A DNA stretch of 16,150 nt from Nitrospirota bacterium (lineage in GTDB: Bacteria > Nitrospirota > JACRHJ01). The stretch is from positions 1-16,150 of the forward strand of contig DAHWTK010000030.1 of NCBI GenBank assembly GCA_027328825.1. Direction: 5' to 3'. Position 1 is the first letter of the stretch. Every line of letters starts with the position of its first letter. A program made the position numbers and the translations under genes. The notes below the pieces were generated by a model. The model had not been told where the DNA came from. It did no database searches and saw only the letters and a program-made list of their open reading frames with translations. Below are positions 7,843 through 14,013 of the stretch, piece after piece.

Positions 7843-9138
7843 CTATTCCGGCGCGGCGGTAATCTTTTTGCCCCGCTTGTCCCGATACATCGTGAGGTCG
7901 GCCTTCCTGATGGTGTCGTAGAGGTCTATCCCATATACCGAGGCGCCCAGCCCGTAAGAGACTGAGAGCTTTAAATCCGACAGGTTGGCGGACAAATCCT
8001 TCGTCCTCGACCATTCCTCGCTCTGATGCCGGAAGCGGTTTATCAACACTTCGCCCTCTTCCGGGCCGCTGTGCGGCAGCACTATTACAAACTCGTCCCC
8101 GCCCACCCGCGCGATTATGTCCTCGTGCCTTGTGTTATCCTGGAATATCTGGGCAGCTTTCTTCAGGAGTATGTCGCCGGCCTCGTGCCCGTAGCCGTCG
8201 TTTGCTTCCTTGAGGTTGTCAATATCCGCGTATATTACCGTATAGGGGCCGCGTTTTCTCTTCTCGGTCTTGTTCTTCTGTTCCTCGTTCTGTAAGTACA
8301 GGTCGAAGTAGTGTTTGTTGTATACCCCCGTAAGTGCGTCTATATTTGCCCTTCGTTTGAGCTCATCCTCTTCCTTCTTCTTCGCGGTGGTATCCGTGAC
8401 AATTTTGAGCACGTGCGTTACGACGCCTTCTTCGTTCTTTATGGGGATACTCTTGTTCTCTGTAGTTACGATCCTCCCCATCAGCTCGCCAGTGCGCGAA
8501 TGAGACGCCTCTTTCCCGGTCTGGAACGCCTTCAGAGCCGCGCAGTCCTCATGGCATACCTGATCCTTCCCGCCCATTACCTCGTAACATTTACGCCCTA
8601 TTATGTCTATCAGGGGTTTGTTCAGGAAGTGCCTCGCGCCGTACTCGTTCATCTCCACGTAGTTCATGTCCGTATCGAGAAGGGCGAGGAGCGAAGGCAC
8701 ATTCCCGGCGATTTTTCGCTGAATCTCTATCTGTCTGAGGAGCTTGGCGTTTGCCTCCTTCAGTTTCCGGGTGGTCTCAACGAGTTCGTCTCTGCCCTCC
8801 TGCACCTTTTCCTCAAGATTATGGGAGAGATTTTTAAACTCCTCCTGGCTTCTCTGTATCTCGGTGTTCTTCCTCTGTATTTCATTTTGAAGCTGATCGT
8901 CCTTCTCCCGGATTCTGCCGACAAACAGGCCCATGCCGCCCATTACGAACACGGTGCCCGCGATATAGATATTGGTGACCATGCTGTCGCCGAAAGTGAA
9001 TAGATGACTCTGGAGGTATTGCCCTACCGGAAGGCCGCGATGGAAGAGAAGGTAGTGAAGCAGGAGGTGAAATACGGGTGCGGTGGCGCCTATGGCTGCG
9101 CCGACCAGGCCATATTTCACTTCCTTTTTACGGGGCAT
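7843..9138 (-). CDS. Membrane-anchored PAS-GGDEF diguanylate cyclase
   Basis: A 431-residue protein predicted to make cyclic di-GMP from two GTP. It has two hydrophobic helices (about 8-33 and 52-74), a charged coiled-coil stretch (about 75-145) and a PAS-type sensor region (about 145-255). The GGDEF domain (about 262-425) has the intact signature G346-G-D-E-F350. R337-H-E-D340 lies exactly five residues before GGDEF and matches the RxxD inhibitory I-site, so product inhibition is expected. The PAS region contains C184, C195 and C199 (spacing C-x10-C-x3-C), a pattern seen in some PAS domains; metal or redox sensing is only a guess. The segment between the two helices is short (about 18 residues), so little is exposed outside the membrane. 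The start follows AAGGGTT. A good promoter (9180-9208) lies 42 bases upstream. Confidence 0.93.
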   Translation of the reverse strand: MPRKKEVKYGLVGAAIGATAPVFHLLLHYLLFHRGLPVGQYLQSHLFTFGDSMVTNIYIAGTVFVMGGMGLFVGRIREKDDQLQNEIQRKNTEIQRSQEEFKNLSHNLEEKVQEGRDELVETTRKLKEANAKLLRQIEIQRKIAGNVPSLLALLDTDMNYVEMNEYGARHFLNKPLIDIIGRKCYEVMGGKDQVCHEDCAALKAFQTGKEASHSRTGELMGRIVTTENKSIPIKNEEGVVTHVLKIVTDTTAKKKEEDELKRRANIDALTGVYNKHYFDLYLQNEEQKNKTEKRKRGPYTVIYADIDNLKEANDGYGHEAGDILLKKAAQIFQDNTRHEDIIARVGGDEFVIVLPHSGPEEGEVLINRFRHQSEEWSRTKDLSANLSDLKLSVSYGLGASVYGIDLYDTIRKADLTMYRDKRGKKITAAPE

Positions 9139-9179
9139 CGATGAACCCTTGTAAATATGATAGCTTGTTACTTTTAAAG

Positions 9180-9208
9180 ATTCTAAAATACATCATAATC
9201 AAAGTCAA
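9180..9208 (-). promoter_or_regulatory. Sigma70-type promoter for the diguanylate cyclase
   Basis: Read on the minus strand, TTGACT (9208-9203) is followed after 17 bases by TAGAAT (9185-9180). The start would be near 9173, with about 35 bases of leader. It is divergent to the rho promoter, with 32 bases between the two -35 boxes. Confidence 0.68.
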
Positions 9209-9215
9209 GAAAGTT

Positions 9216-9263
9216 AACACCTCTTTGTGAAAAATTAATATTGACAAAAACGACCGAGGTGTT
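9216..9263. repeat. 8-bp inverted repeat straddling the rho -35 box
   Basis: AACACCTC (9216-9223) and GAGGTGTT (9256-9263) are exact inverted copies with centres 40 bases apart. They flank the rho -35 element, and one arm lies in the rho promoter spacer. This could be a paired operator in the divergent control region, but an 8-bp match can arise by chance. Confidence 0.3.
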
Positions 9264-9270
9264 GTATCCT
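9241..9270 (+). promoter_or_regulatory. Sigma70-type promoter for rho
   Basis: A perfect TTGACA (9241-9246), an 18-base spacer and TATCCT (9265-9270). The start would be near 9277, about 300 bases before the rho ATG. Confidence 0.6.
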
Positions 9271-9443
9271 CTTTATTCAAGAGTGCCACCCGCAAGGGGG
9301 CTTGGGCAGGCTTGGACAAATAACGCTTATCTGCTAACACAAGGCAGGGCAGCCCGCAAGAAATTTCGGAAAATTCCCATACCGCCTCAGAACTATCACG
9401 AGTCAATGCGTTTTTAATATTGGCGCCATCAGATAAAATATCT

Positions 9444-9482
9444 AAACCATGCCGGTTTTTTCGTGCCCTTGGCATAACCGGC
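9444..9482 (+). promoter_or_regulatory. Possible attenuator with competing hairpins before rho
   Basis: AAACC-ATGCC-GGTTT (9444-9458) followed by TTT is a small terminator-like hairpin. Its 3' side can pair instead with AACCGGC (9476-9482) via GCCGGTT (9451-9457), and ATGCC (9449-9453) can pair with GGCAT (9471-9475). Mutually exclusive folds next to a T6 run suggest attenuation. The evidence is fold geometry only. Confidence 0.3.
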
Positions 9483-9572
9483 GGAATAGTTCAAATTTCC
9501 CAGGAACAATCCCTGTAAACAACCAAATCTTCGCGCTTTCACACGCCTCTCAGGAAAAAAATATGAAAGAAC

Positions 9573-9578
9573 AAGGAG
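9573..9578 (+). promoter_or_regulatory. Ribosome binding site fixing the rho start at 9584
   Basis: AAGGAG lies five bases before the ATG at 9584. In-frame ATGs at 9449 and 9563 lack a comparable site, and residues before MNIVELKEK do not resemble Rho. Confidence 0.75.
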
Positions 9579-9583
9579 CATCG

Positions 9584-10828
9584 ATGAACATAGTAGAACT
9601 GAAAGAAAAGAGCATCGGCGAGCTTACCAGCATCGCAAAGGACCTAAAACTCGAAAACGCAAGCGGCCTCAGAAAGCAGGAGCTGATATTCGCAATACTC
9701 CAGGCCCAGACCGAAAAGAACGGCCAGATATACGGGGCCGGAGTGCTGGAGACCCTGCCGGACGGCTTCGGCTTCCTCAGGGCGCCGGACTATAACTACC
9801 TTCCCGGCCCCGACGACATATACGTATCCCCGTCCCAGATAAGGCGCTTCAATCTGCGTACCGGCGATACCGTCGCCGGACAGATACGCCCGCCCAAGGA
9901 AGGAGAACGATACTTCGCCCTTCTGAAGGTCGAGAACGTGAACTTCGAGTCCCCGGAGGAGACGAGGGATAAAATTCTTTTCGACAACCTGACCCCGCTA
10001 TACCCGGAAGAGAAAATAAACCTCGAAGTCGCGGGCGACATGAACACGCGGGTCATGGACCTCGTTACCCCCATCGGCAAGGGTCAGCGCGGCATGATTG
10101 TCGCTCCGCCCCGAACCGGCAAGACTATGATACTTCAGTCCATAGCAAAGGCCATAACCAAAAATCATCCCGAAATAATACTTATAGTCCTCCTGATAGA
10201 CGAGCGCCCGGAAGAGGTTACCGACATGGTGCGCCAGGTGAAGGCGGAGGTTGTCTCATCGACGTTCGACGAGCCGCCGCAAAGACACGTCCAGGTGGCG
10301 GAAATGGTCATAGAGAAGGCCAAGAGGCTCGTGGAGCACAAAAAGGACGTGGTTATCCTCCTCGATTCCATCACCCGTCTCGCGCGGGCGTACAACACGA
10401 TCGTCCCGCCTTCCGGCAAAGTTCTCTCCGGCGGCATAGACGCAAACGCGCTCCAAAGGCCGAAGCGCTTCTTCGGCGCGGCAAGAAACATCGAGGAAGG
10501 CGGCAGCCTCACGATAATGGCCACCGCGCTAATCGACACCGGCTCCAGGATGGACGACGTAATCTTCGAGGAGTTCAAGGGCACCGGCAACAACGAGTTG
10601 CATCTGGACAGAAAGCTCGTGGACAAGCGCGTCTTCCCGGCCATCGACATAAACGGCTCCGGCACCAGGAAGGAAGAGCTGCTGGTGGACCAGAACACCT
10701 TAAACAAGATGTGGGTATTGAGGAAGGTGCTAAACCCGCTCTCGACAGTCGAGCAGATGGAGTTTTTAATCGAAAAACTCCGCGCCACCAAGACGAACAA
10801 GGACTTTATCGAGTCCATGAATAAATAG
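9584..10828 (+). CDS. rho: Transcription termination factor Rho
   Basis: A 414-residue hexameric RNA-dependent ATPase/translocase that ends transcription at untranslated RNA; E. coli Rho has 419 residues. The N-terminal helical domain begins [21 protein letters not shown]. The cold-shock RNA-binding domain follows, with GFGFLR at 61-66. The ATPase core has Walker A APPRTGKT (K180-T181), [13 protein letters not shown], Walker [17 protein letters not shown], the [28 protein letters not shown] region that binds the secondary-site RNA and bicyclomycin in E. coli, and [10 protein letters not shown] (R-loop). The E. coli Walker A is APPKAGKT, so RT replaces KA here, a common variant. There is no extended N-terminal insertion. 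The gene stands alone, with its own promoter, a long leader and a strong intrinsic terminator. The right neighbour is a foreign-looking cassette. Confidence 0.97.
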   Translation: MNIVELKEKSIGELTSIAKDLKLENASGLRKQELIFAILQAQTEKNGQIYGAGVLETLPDGFGFLRAPDYNYLPGPDDIYVSPSQIRRFNLRTGDTVAGQIRPPKEGERYFALLKVENVNFESPEETRDKILFDNLTPLYPEEKINLEVAGDMNTRVMDLVTPIGKGQRGMIVAPPRTGKTMILQSIAKAITKNHPEIILIVLLIDERPEEVTDMVRQVKAEVVSSTFDEPPQRHVQVAEMVIEKAKRLVEHKKDVVILLDSITRLARAYNTIVPPSGKVLSGGIDANALQRPKRFFGAARNIEEGGSLTIMATALIDTGSRMDDVIFEEFKGTGNNELHLDRKLVDKRVFPAIDINGSGTRKEELLVDQNTLNKMWVLRKVLNPLSTVEQMEFLIEKLRATKTNKDFIESMNK

Positions 10829-10868
10829 GGGGCGGCAACCTTTTAAGTTACAAACAATTCTGGCTTGC

Positions 10869-10910
10869 AAATTAAGAGCCTGCGAAAATACGGCTCTTAA
10901 TTTTTTATTT
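10869..10910 (+). terminator. Strong rho-independent terminator after rho
   Basis: A 12-bp stem, AAATTAAGAGCC (10869-10880) with GGCTCTTAATTT (10892-10903), an 11-base loop, and a T-rich tail (TTTTTTATTT). Confidence 0.9.
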
Positions 10911-10940
10911 GACTTTATGCGACACTTGATTCAGTATAAA
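10909..10940 (+). promoter_or_regulatory. Possible promoter of the two-gene cassette
   Basis: TTGACT (10909-10914) and TATAAA (10935-10940) with a 20-base spacer. This is longer than the ideal 17, so the promoter would be weak or need an activator. It starts inside the tail of the rho terminator. A start near 10947 would leave only about 11 bases before the 73-residue gene, overlapping its ribosome binding site. Confidence 0.4.
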
Positions 10941-10957
10941 AATAATTAGGTGAGAAG

Positions 10958-11179
10958 ATGAATAGGAAAAAAAGCGGCAATAGGGTTATTTTAACGCCAA
11001 AAGGGCAAAGCAACCTGAACGTAAAAGACGTAATGCGTGCTGTTGGGGAAGTGTCATCCAAAAAAATTAAGTGTGGACCTGCCGCTTCGGGCCGTACGTT
11101 AACAAGAGTAGTAGAGGTGTCGTCTCTTTCATCTCCTAAATCAAAGGTTGCGGGGAAAGCATCCAAAACGCGCATCTAA
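10958..11179 (+). CDS. Small basic protein of unknown function, first gene of the cassette
   Basis: A 73-residue protein that I do not recognise. About 17 Lys/Arg stand against only 3 acidic residues, so it is strongly basic. There is no hydrophobic segment long enough for a membrane helix. The middle (ILTPKGQSNLNVKDVMRAVGEVSSKK) looks foldable, while the C-terminal third (S/K/V/A-rich) looks disordered. It is preceded by AGGTGAG (10948-10954) three bases before the ATG and ends 15 bases before the next gene, so the two are very likely co-transcribed. Basic charge and pairing with an enzyme-like partner suggest a nucleic-acid-binding, adaptor or antitoxin-like role, which is inference only. 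Base composition and codons are A+T-richer than in rho or the SDR genes. The risk that it is not a gene is modest given the ribosome binding site and spacing. Confidence 0.6.
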   Translation: MNRKKSGNRVILTPKGQSNLNVKDVMRAVGEVSSKKIKCGPAASGRTLTRVVEVSSLSSPKSKVAGKASKTRI

Positions 11180-11194
11180 CCTTCGAGAAAATAA

Positions 11195-11812
11195 ATGCCC
11201 TCACGGGACTATTCCCAGAATGTTTTCATAAATTGTCCTTTCGATGACGAATATCAACCCATCTTTCACGCCATTGTTTTCGCTATTTACGATTGTGGCT
11301 ATATAGCGAGGTGTGCTTTAGAGCAGGACAATGGCGGCATTTCAAGATTCGAGAAAATTTACAGAATAATTCTTGAATGTAAGTTTGGAATCCACGATAT
11401 TTCACGGACAGAACTCGATGATATTAATGGTTTGCCGAGGTTTAATATGCCGCTTGAGTTCGGAGTGTTTCTGGGAGCCAGAAAATATGGGGGAAATCTA
11501 CAAAAGGCCAAGAGTTGCTTGATATTAGACAGGGAAAAGTATCGTTACCAGAAATTCATTTCAGATATAGCAGGTCAGGACATCAGGGCCCATCAAAACG
11601 ATCTGGGGAAAACGGTAAAGCATGTTCGGAATTGGTTAAATAACGCTTCGAATGCCACGATACCAAGCGGAGATCGTATCTTTAATCGTTATAATTCTTT
11701 TAAGGAGAATTTGCCTGTTCTTTGCGACGCTCTCATGCTCAATAGAAACGAAATAGAATTCAACGATTACGTGGTACTTGTTTCTCAATGGTTAAAGGCA
11801 AACAATTGGTAG
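11195..11812 (+). CDS. Conserved hypothetical protein with TIR/deoxyribosyltransferase-like layout (putative effector)
   Basis: A 205-residue protein of a family I recognise only as conserved and uncharacterised. Its opening V10-F-I-N-C-P-F-D-D18 resembles the first strand and loop of TIR-like and nucleoside 2-deoxyribosyltransferase-like folds. ECKFGIHDISR (61-71) looks like the strand where those families have an A-D-x-x-I-x-D-L motif. N84-M-P-L-E88-F-G-V-F-L-G-A95 resembles the N-x-x-x-E-x-G-x-A helix that bears their catalytic glutamate, making E88 the candidate active residue. YRYQKFISDIAGQDIRAH (116-133) follows, and the C-terminal part is helical. Folds of this type cleave N-glycosidic bonds in nucleosides or NAD+, and many serve in phage defence. 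Function here is inferred. Translation is probably coupled to the 73-residue gene, because only GAGAA precedes the ATG. Base composition is markedly A+T-rich (21 of 60 G+C at 11221-11280), suggesting horizontal acquisition. Confidence 0.8.
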   Translation: MPSRDYSQNVFINCPFDDEYQPIFHAIVFAIYDCGYIARCALEQDNGGISRFEKIYRIILECKFGIHDISRTELDDINGLPRFNMPLEFGVFLGARKYGGNLQKAKSCLILDREKYRYQKFISDIAGQDIRAHQNDLGKTVKHVRNWLNNASNATIPSGDRIFNRYNSFKENLPVLCDALMLNRNEIEFNDYVVLVSQWLKANNW

Positions 11813-11813
11813 T

Positions 11814-11853
11814 AGTCAAAAAACGGCGCTTATTATAGCGCCGTTTTTTGACT
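11814..11853. terminator. Bidirectional terminator with perfect 17-bp stem
   Basis: AGTCAAAAAACGGCGCT (11814-11830) and its exact complement (11837-11853) enclose the loop TATTAT. Both strands read GCGCCG followed by TTTTTT, so it can stop transcripts from the plus-strand cassette (stop at 11812) and from the minus-strand SDR gene (stop at 11868). It marks the right boundary of the cassette. Confidence 0.9.
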
Positions 11854-11867
11854 TAAAAATAGCCTTC

Positions 11868-12833
11868 TCAGAACCCTGCCGCCTTCGGGAGTTCCTTCTT
11901 CTCCGGAAGCAGGCCCATCCTGCCCAGTATGTCGGGAATGCCGTGGCAGAAGCTGTCCCACTTCGGCATGAATCCCAGTTCGCGTTTGGCTTTGTTGTTG
12001 CTAACGCGGCATGACGACTCCAGCGTCTCGGCCAGAACCTCGCCGTATTGTTTTGCAAAAAGCGTATAATCTACAGGCTCCGGCTCCGGCCTGCCGAGTT
12101 CTTTGGCGACGAAGTTCGCAAGTTCCTTCTGCCGCACGGGATGGGAGTCCACGAGACAATACCGCTCTCCGACCGGCATCTTTTCGAGGATAAGCCGATA
12201 GCCTTCCGCGAGGTCGTCGATGTGTATCAGGCTCTTGTAGTTAAGCCCCGGCCCGATAAGCACCGGCATGTCGTTCGTAAGTCCTGTTACAAGGTATTCC
12301 GAAAACCAGCCTCCCGGCCCGTATGTCCAGCCCGGAAAGACCTCTATCGTCGGCACGTTCGCCTTTCTGGCCGCCTTCTCTATATCCCAGTATCCTTCCG
12401 CAATCGGGATGGCCAGCCCTATGGGTTTTACGGGCATGACCTCGCTTACCCAGCTCTCCCCCTGGCTCCCGAACGCGGTGACGTGGTAGGCCAGGATTAC
12501 GGCCTGCACGTTTGAACCGTGCGCTGCGTTTATGAGATTGGTTATCATTTCCGTATGCGTATTCGCGCGTCTTTTCGCCTCGTCCCTGGAGAGCTTGTCC
12601 GTAATCTTGTAGGGCGACGACGCGCTGATGACGACGTCGTGATCCAGCACCGCCTCCCTCCAGGGCCCCGGGACGAGCAGATCTCCCACAATAGGCGTTC
12701 CGCCGCCGGATTTTACCTTCTCCCTGTTTTCCTTCTCCTGTATCAGGCCGGTTACCTGGTGGCCGGCGGAAACAAGTTTTTTTAAAATTGCCGAACCGAC
12801 AAACCCTCCGGCTCCCGTAAGGAATACCTTCAT
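11868..12833 (-). CDS. NAD(P)-dependent epimerase/dehydratase-like protein (atypical extended SDR), copy A
   Basis: A 321-residue Rossmann-fold protein starting MKVFLTGAGGFVG, with the cofactor loop G7-x-x-G10-x-x-G13 of extended SDRs, G50-D-L at the third strand, and a substrate-binding half with GWTYGPGGWF and IHIDDLAEGY. The usual active site is altered: instead of YxxxK the sequence reads Y148-W149-D-I-E-K153, which puts Trp in the Tyr place, and the Ser strand reads ILAYHVTAFG. It may therefore be a cofactor-binding or non-standard enzyme rather than a sugar epimerase. The start is set by AAGGAGGTG (12846-12838), four bases before the ATG. It is a tandem paralogue of the gene at 12953-13900, with the same motif order and the same Y-W-x-I-x-K at 148-153. 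It converges on the accessory cassette. The substrate cannot be named. Confidence 0.85.
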   Translation of the reverse strand: MKVFLTGAGGFVGSAILKKLVSAGHQVTGLIQEKENREKVKSGGGTPIVGDLLVPGPWREAVLDHDVVISASSPYKITDKLSRDEAKRRANTHTEMITNLINAAHGSNVQAVILAYHVTAFGSQGESWVSEVMPVKPIGLAIPIAEGYWDIEKAARKANVPTIEVFPGWTYGPGGWFSEYLVTGLTNDMPVLIGPGLNYKSLIHIDDLAEGYRLILEKMPVGERYCLVDSHPVRQKELANFVAKELGRPEPEPVDYTLFAKQYGEVLAETLESSCRVSNNKAKRELGFMPKWDSFCHGIPDILGRMGLLPEKKELPKAAGF

Positions 12834-12872
12834 AACGCACCTCCTTGCCTGAAAATCCGCTGTTACGTATAA

Positions 12873-12878
12873 AGTATA
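12873..12878 (-). promoter_or_regulatory. Possible -10 element for SDR copy A
   Basis: On the minus strand TATACT (12878-12873) lies 40 bases before the ATG. The region 16-17 bases upstream is only T-rich (TTTTTA), and it lies within the tail of the terminator at 12898-12923, so the -35 is poor. Confidence 0.4.
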
Positions 12879-12897
12879 GCACGGCGCCGATTAATAA

Positions 12898-12923
12898 AAA
12901 ACCCGCCAGAACCGGCGGGTTTT
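12898..12923 (-). terminator. Terminator after SDR copy B
   Basis: AAAACCCGCC (12898-12907) pairs with GGCGGGTTTT (12914-12923) around AGAACC. Read on the minus strand, the stem is followed by a run of T (GGCGGGTTTTTTATTAA), 29 bases after the stop of copy B. It separates the transcription of the two SDR paralogues. Confidence 0.85.
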
Positions 12924-12952
12924 GTTGAAAGTCCCAAACTACCGGCCTATGA

Positions 12953-13900
12953 TTACGCCGCTCTTTCCTCCTTGTGCAATATGCCCATCTCTTCTATTAT
13001 TGCCGGCATCCCGTCGAGGTAGGATGGGTATTTAAGCTCCGGAAGCAGGGCTTTTCTCGTCCTTTCACCAAGGACGCGAGTCGAGCAGGAGAACGATTCG
13101 GCGGCCAAGTCTCCGGCAAGACGGGCATACGCGTCTATATCGACGCTCTTCGGGGTTCGCCCTCCTACAAGCTTGGCTATGAAATTTGCAGTCTCGCGCT
13201 GTGTAGCCGGGTTTCCGTCCACAATGCAGTAGCGTTCTCCGAAGGGCAGAGTTTCGGCCATTTTACCGTATGCGCGGGCCAGGTCTTCTATGTGAATAAA
13301 GCTCATGTAATTGGCGCCGTCTCCGATTATGCGCATGGTGCCGTTTTTTATGCCCCGCACGAGGGACTCGAACCAGTTGCCCGGCCCGTATGCCCAGCCG
13401 GTGAATACGTTTACCAGCGGCACCCGCGTTTTGCGGGAGGTTTTGTCTATGTGCCAGTACGCGCCGGAGACGGAGCGCTCGTAGCCGTACGGGTTTATCT
13501 CGTCGTTCTCCATGACCCACTGGTCGCCCCGGTTCCCGAAGCCCTCGACGCCGTAAGTGACGATTACGCCCTTGACGCCGGAGCCTTCCGCCGCCAGGAA
13601 GAGGTTGCCCACCATCTGCCCGTGGTAATAGGACCTGCGCCTTGCCTCGCTGAGCGAGATCTTCTCGCCGTGCCTTACAGGCTGGGATGCGCTTATTATA
13701 AGGTCGGCATCCCGGAGGGCCATAGTCCACGAATCCGCCTCAAGCAGGTCTCCCACCACAACGCTCGCGCCTGTCTGCTCCACTATATCCGCTTTCGATT
13801 TTCTCCTTACAAGCCCTGTAACCTCGTGTCCCAGGTTTACGAGTTCCCTTGTAATTGCCGAACCGATGAATCCGGAACCCCCTGTCACGAATATTTTCAT
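12953..13900 (-). CDS. NAD(P)-dependent epimerase/dehydratase-like protein (atypical extended SDR), copy B
   Basis: A 315-residue paralogue of the neighbouring SDR. It begins MKIFVTGGSGFIGSAITREL with G7-x-x-G10-x-x-G13 and shares G50-D-L-L, ISAS, FTGWAYGPGNWF, FIHIEDLARAYGKM and the closing VDGNPATQRETANF segment. As in copy A, the YxxxK site is replaced by Y148-W149-H-I-D-K153 and the catalytic Ser strand is lost (VIVTYGVEGFG). Conservation of these changes in both copies argues for a real subfamily rather than decay. The start is the ATG at 13900 because GGGAGGTGAGG lies directly before it. A longer frame reaching 14014 would add 38 non-homologous residues covering the promoter and is rejected. 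It has its own promoter with a palindrome in the spacer, and its own terminator. The substrate is unknown. Confidence 0.86.
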   Translation of the reverse strand: MKIFVTGGSGFIGSAITRELVNLGHEVTGLVRRKSKADIVEQTGASVVVGDLLEADSWTMALRDADLIISASQPVRHGEKISLSEARRRSYYHGQMVGNLFLAAEGSGVKGVIVTYGVEGFGNRGDQWVMENDEINPYGYERSVSGAYWHIDKTSRKTRVPLVNVFTGWAYGPGNWFESLVRGIKNGTMRIIGDGANYMSFIHIEDLARAYGKMAETLPFGERYCIVDGNPATQRETANFIAKLVGGRTPKSVDIDAYARLAGDLAAESFSCSTRVLGERTRKALLPELKYPSYLDGMPAIIEEMGILHKEERAA

Positions 13901-13911
13901 CCTCACCTCCC
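13901..13911 (-). promoter_or_regulatory. Ribosome binding site fixing the start of SDR copy B
   Basis: On the minus strand GGGAGGTGAGG runs straight into the ATG at 13900-13898, giving GGAGG a spacing of about five bases. The upstream alternative start (14014) has no such site and overlaps the promoter. Confidence 0.75.
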
Positions 13912-13953
13912 GCAAAACGCTTTTCAATTTGGATTCAATGCACGTTACATATG

Positions 13954-13981
13954 AATATACCAGATAAAATCTATCTGACAA
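13954..13981 (-). promoter_or_regulatory. Extended -10 promoter for SDR copy B
   Basis: On the minus strand TTGTCA (13981-13976) is followed after 16 bases by TATATT (13959-13954), preceded by TG-G, giving an extended -10. The start would be near 13947, leaving about 47 bases of leader. Confidence 0.68.
13961..13977. promoter_or_regulatory. Candidate operator palindrome inside the SDR copy B promoter
   Basis: CAGATA-AAATC-TATCTG is an exact 6-5-6 inverted repeat. It fills the spacer between the -35 and -10 boxes, the classic position for a repressor or a MerR-type activator site. The binding protein is unknown. Confidence 0.45.
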
Positions 13982-14013
13982 GCTCAAGTCGTAATAGAGG
14001 CTCCTAAAAAACA

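Larger units (their letters stand above)
9277..9583 (+). other. Long untranslated leader of rho, possibly structured
   Basis: About 300 bases lie between the rho promoter and the rho start with no convincing gene. Visible structure: GCC-A-CCC / GGG-GGC (9285-9301) closed by a GCAA tetraloop; CTTGGGC (9301-9307) able to pair with GCCC-GC-AAG (9352-9360); a direct repeat CCCGCAAG at 9289-9296 and 9353-9360; CTGC...GCAG around 9331-9347; and competing hairpins just before rho (9444-9482). I could not match it to a known riboswitch or ncRNA class. E. coli rho also has a long leader used for autogenous attenuation, so such a role is plausible here. A GTG-initiated frame (9283-9417) also fits inside it. 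Confidence 0.45.

Noticed and set aside
8311..9003. Plus-strand 230-codon frame opposite the diguanylate cyclase
   Set aside because: Antisense shadow of a well-supported GGDEF gene; no domain or ribosome binding site.
9277..9420. Cyclic di-GMP (GEMM), cobalamin or other known riboswitch in the rho leader
   Set aside because: I looked for the conserved cores and found none that match; it is kept only as an unexplained leader.
9128..9475. Minus-strand 115-codon frame across the cyclase-rho intergenic region
   Set aside because: It covers both promoters and the rho leader, lacks a ribosome binding site and has no family resemblance.
9449..9583. N-terminal extension of Rho by 45 residues
   Set aside because: No ribosome binding site at 9449, and the sequence overlaps the leader hairpins; 9584 has a good site and gives normal Rho length.
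10829..11870. Insertion sequence or integron around the accessory cassette
   Set aside because: No transposase, integrase, direct target repeats or attC-like site could be seen at its edges.
12974..13954. Plus-strand 326-codon frame opposite SDR copy B
   Set aside because: Antisense shadow arising from G+C-rich codon bias; the SDR frame has clear motifs.
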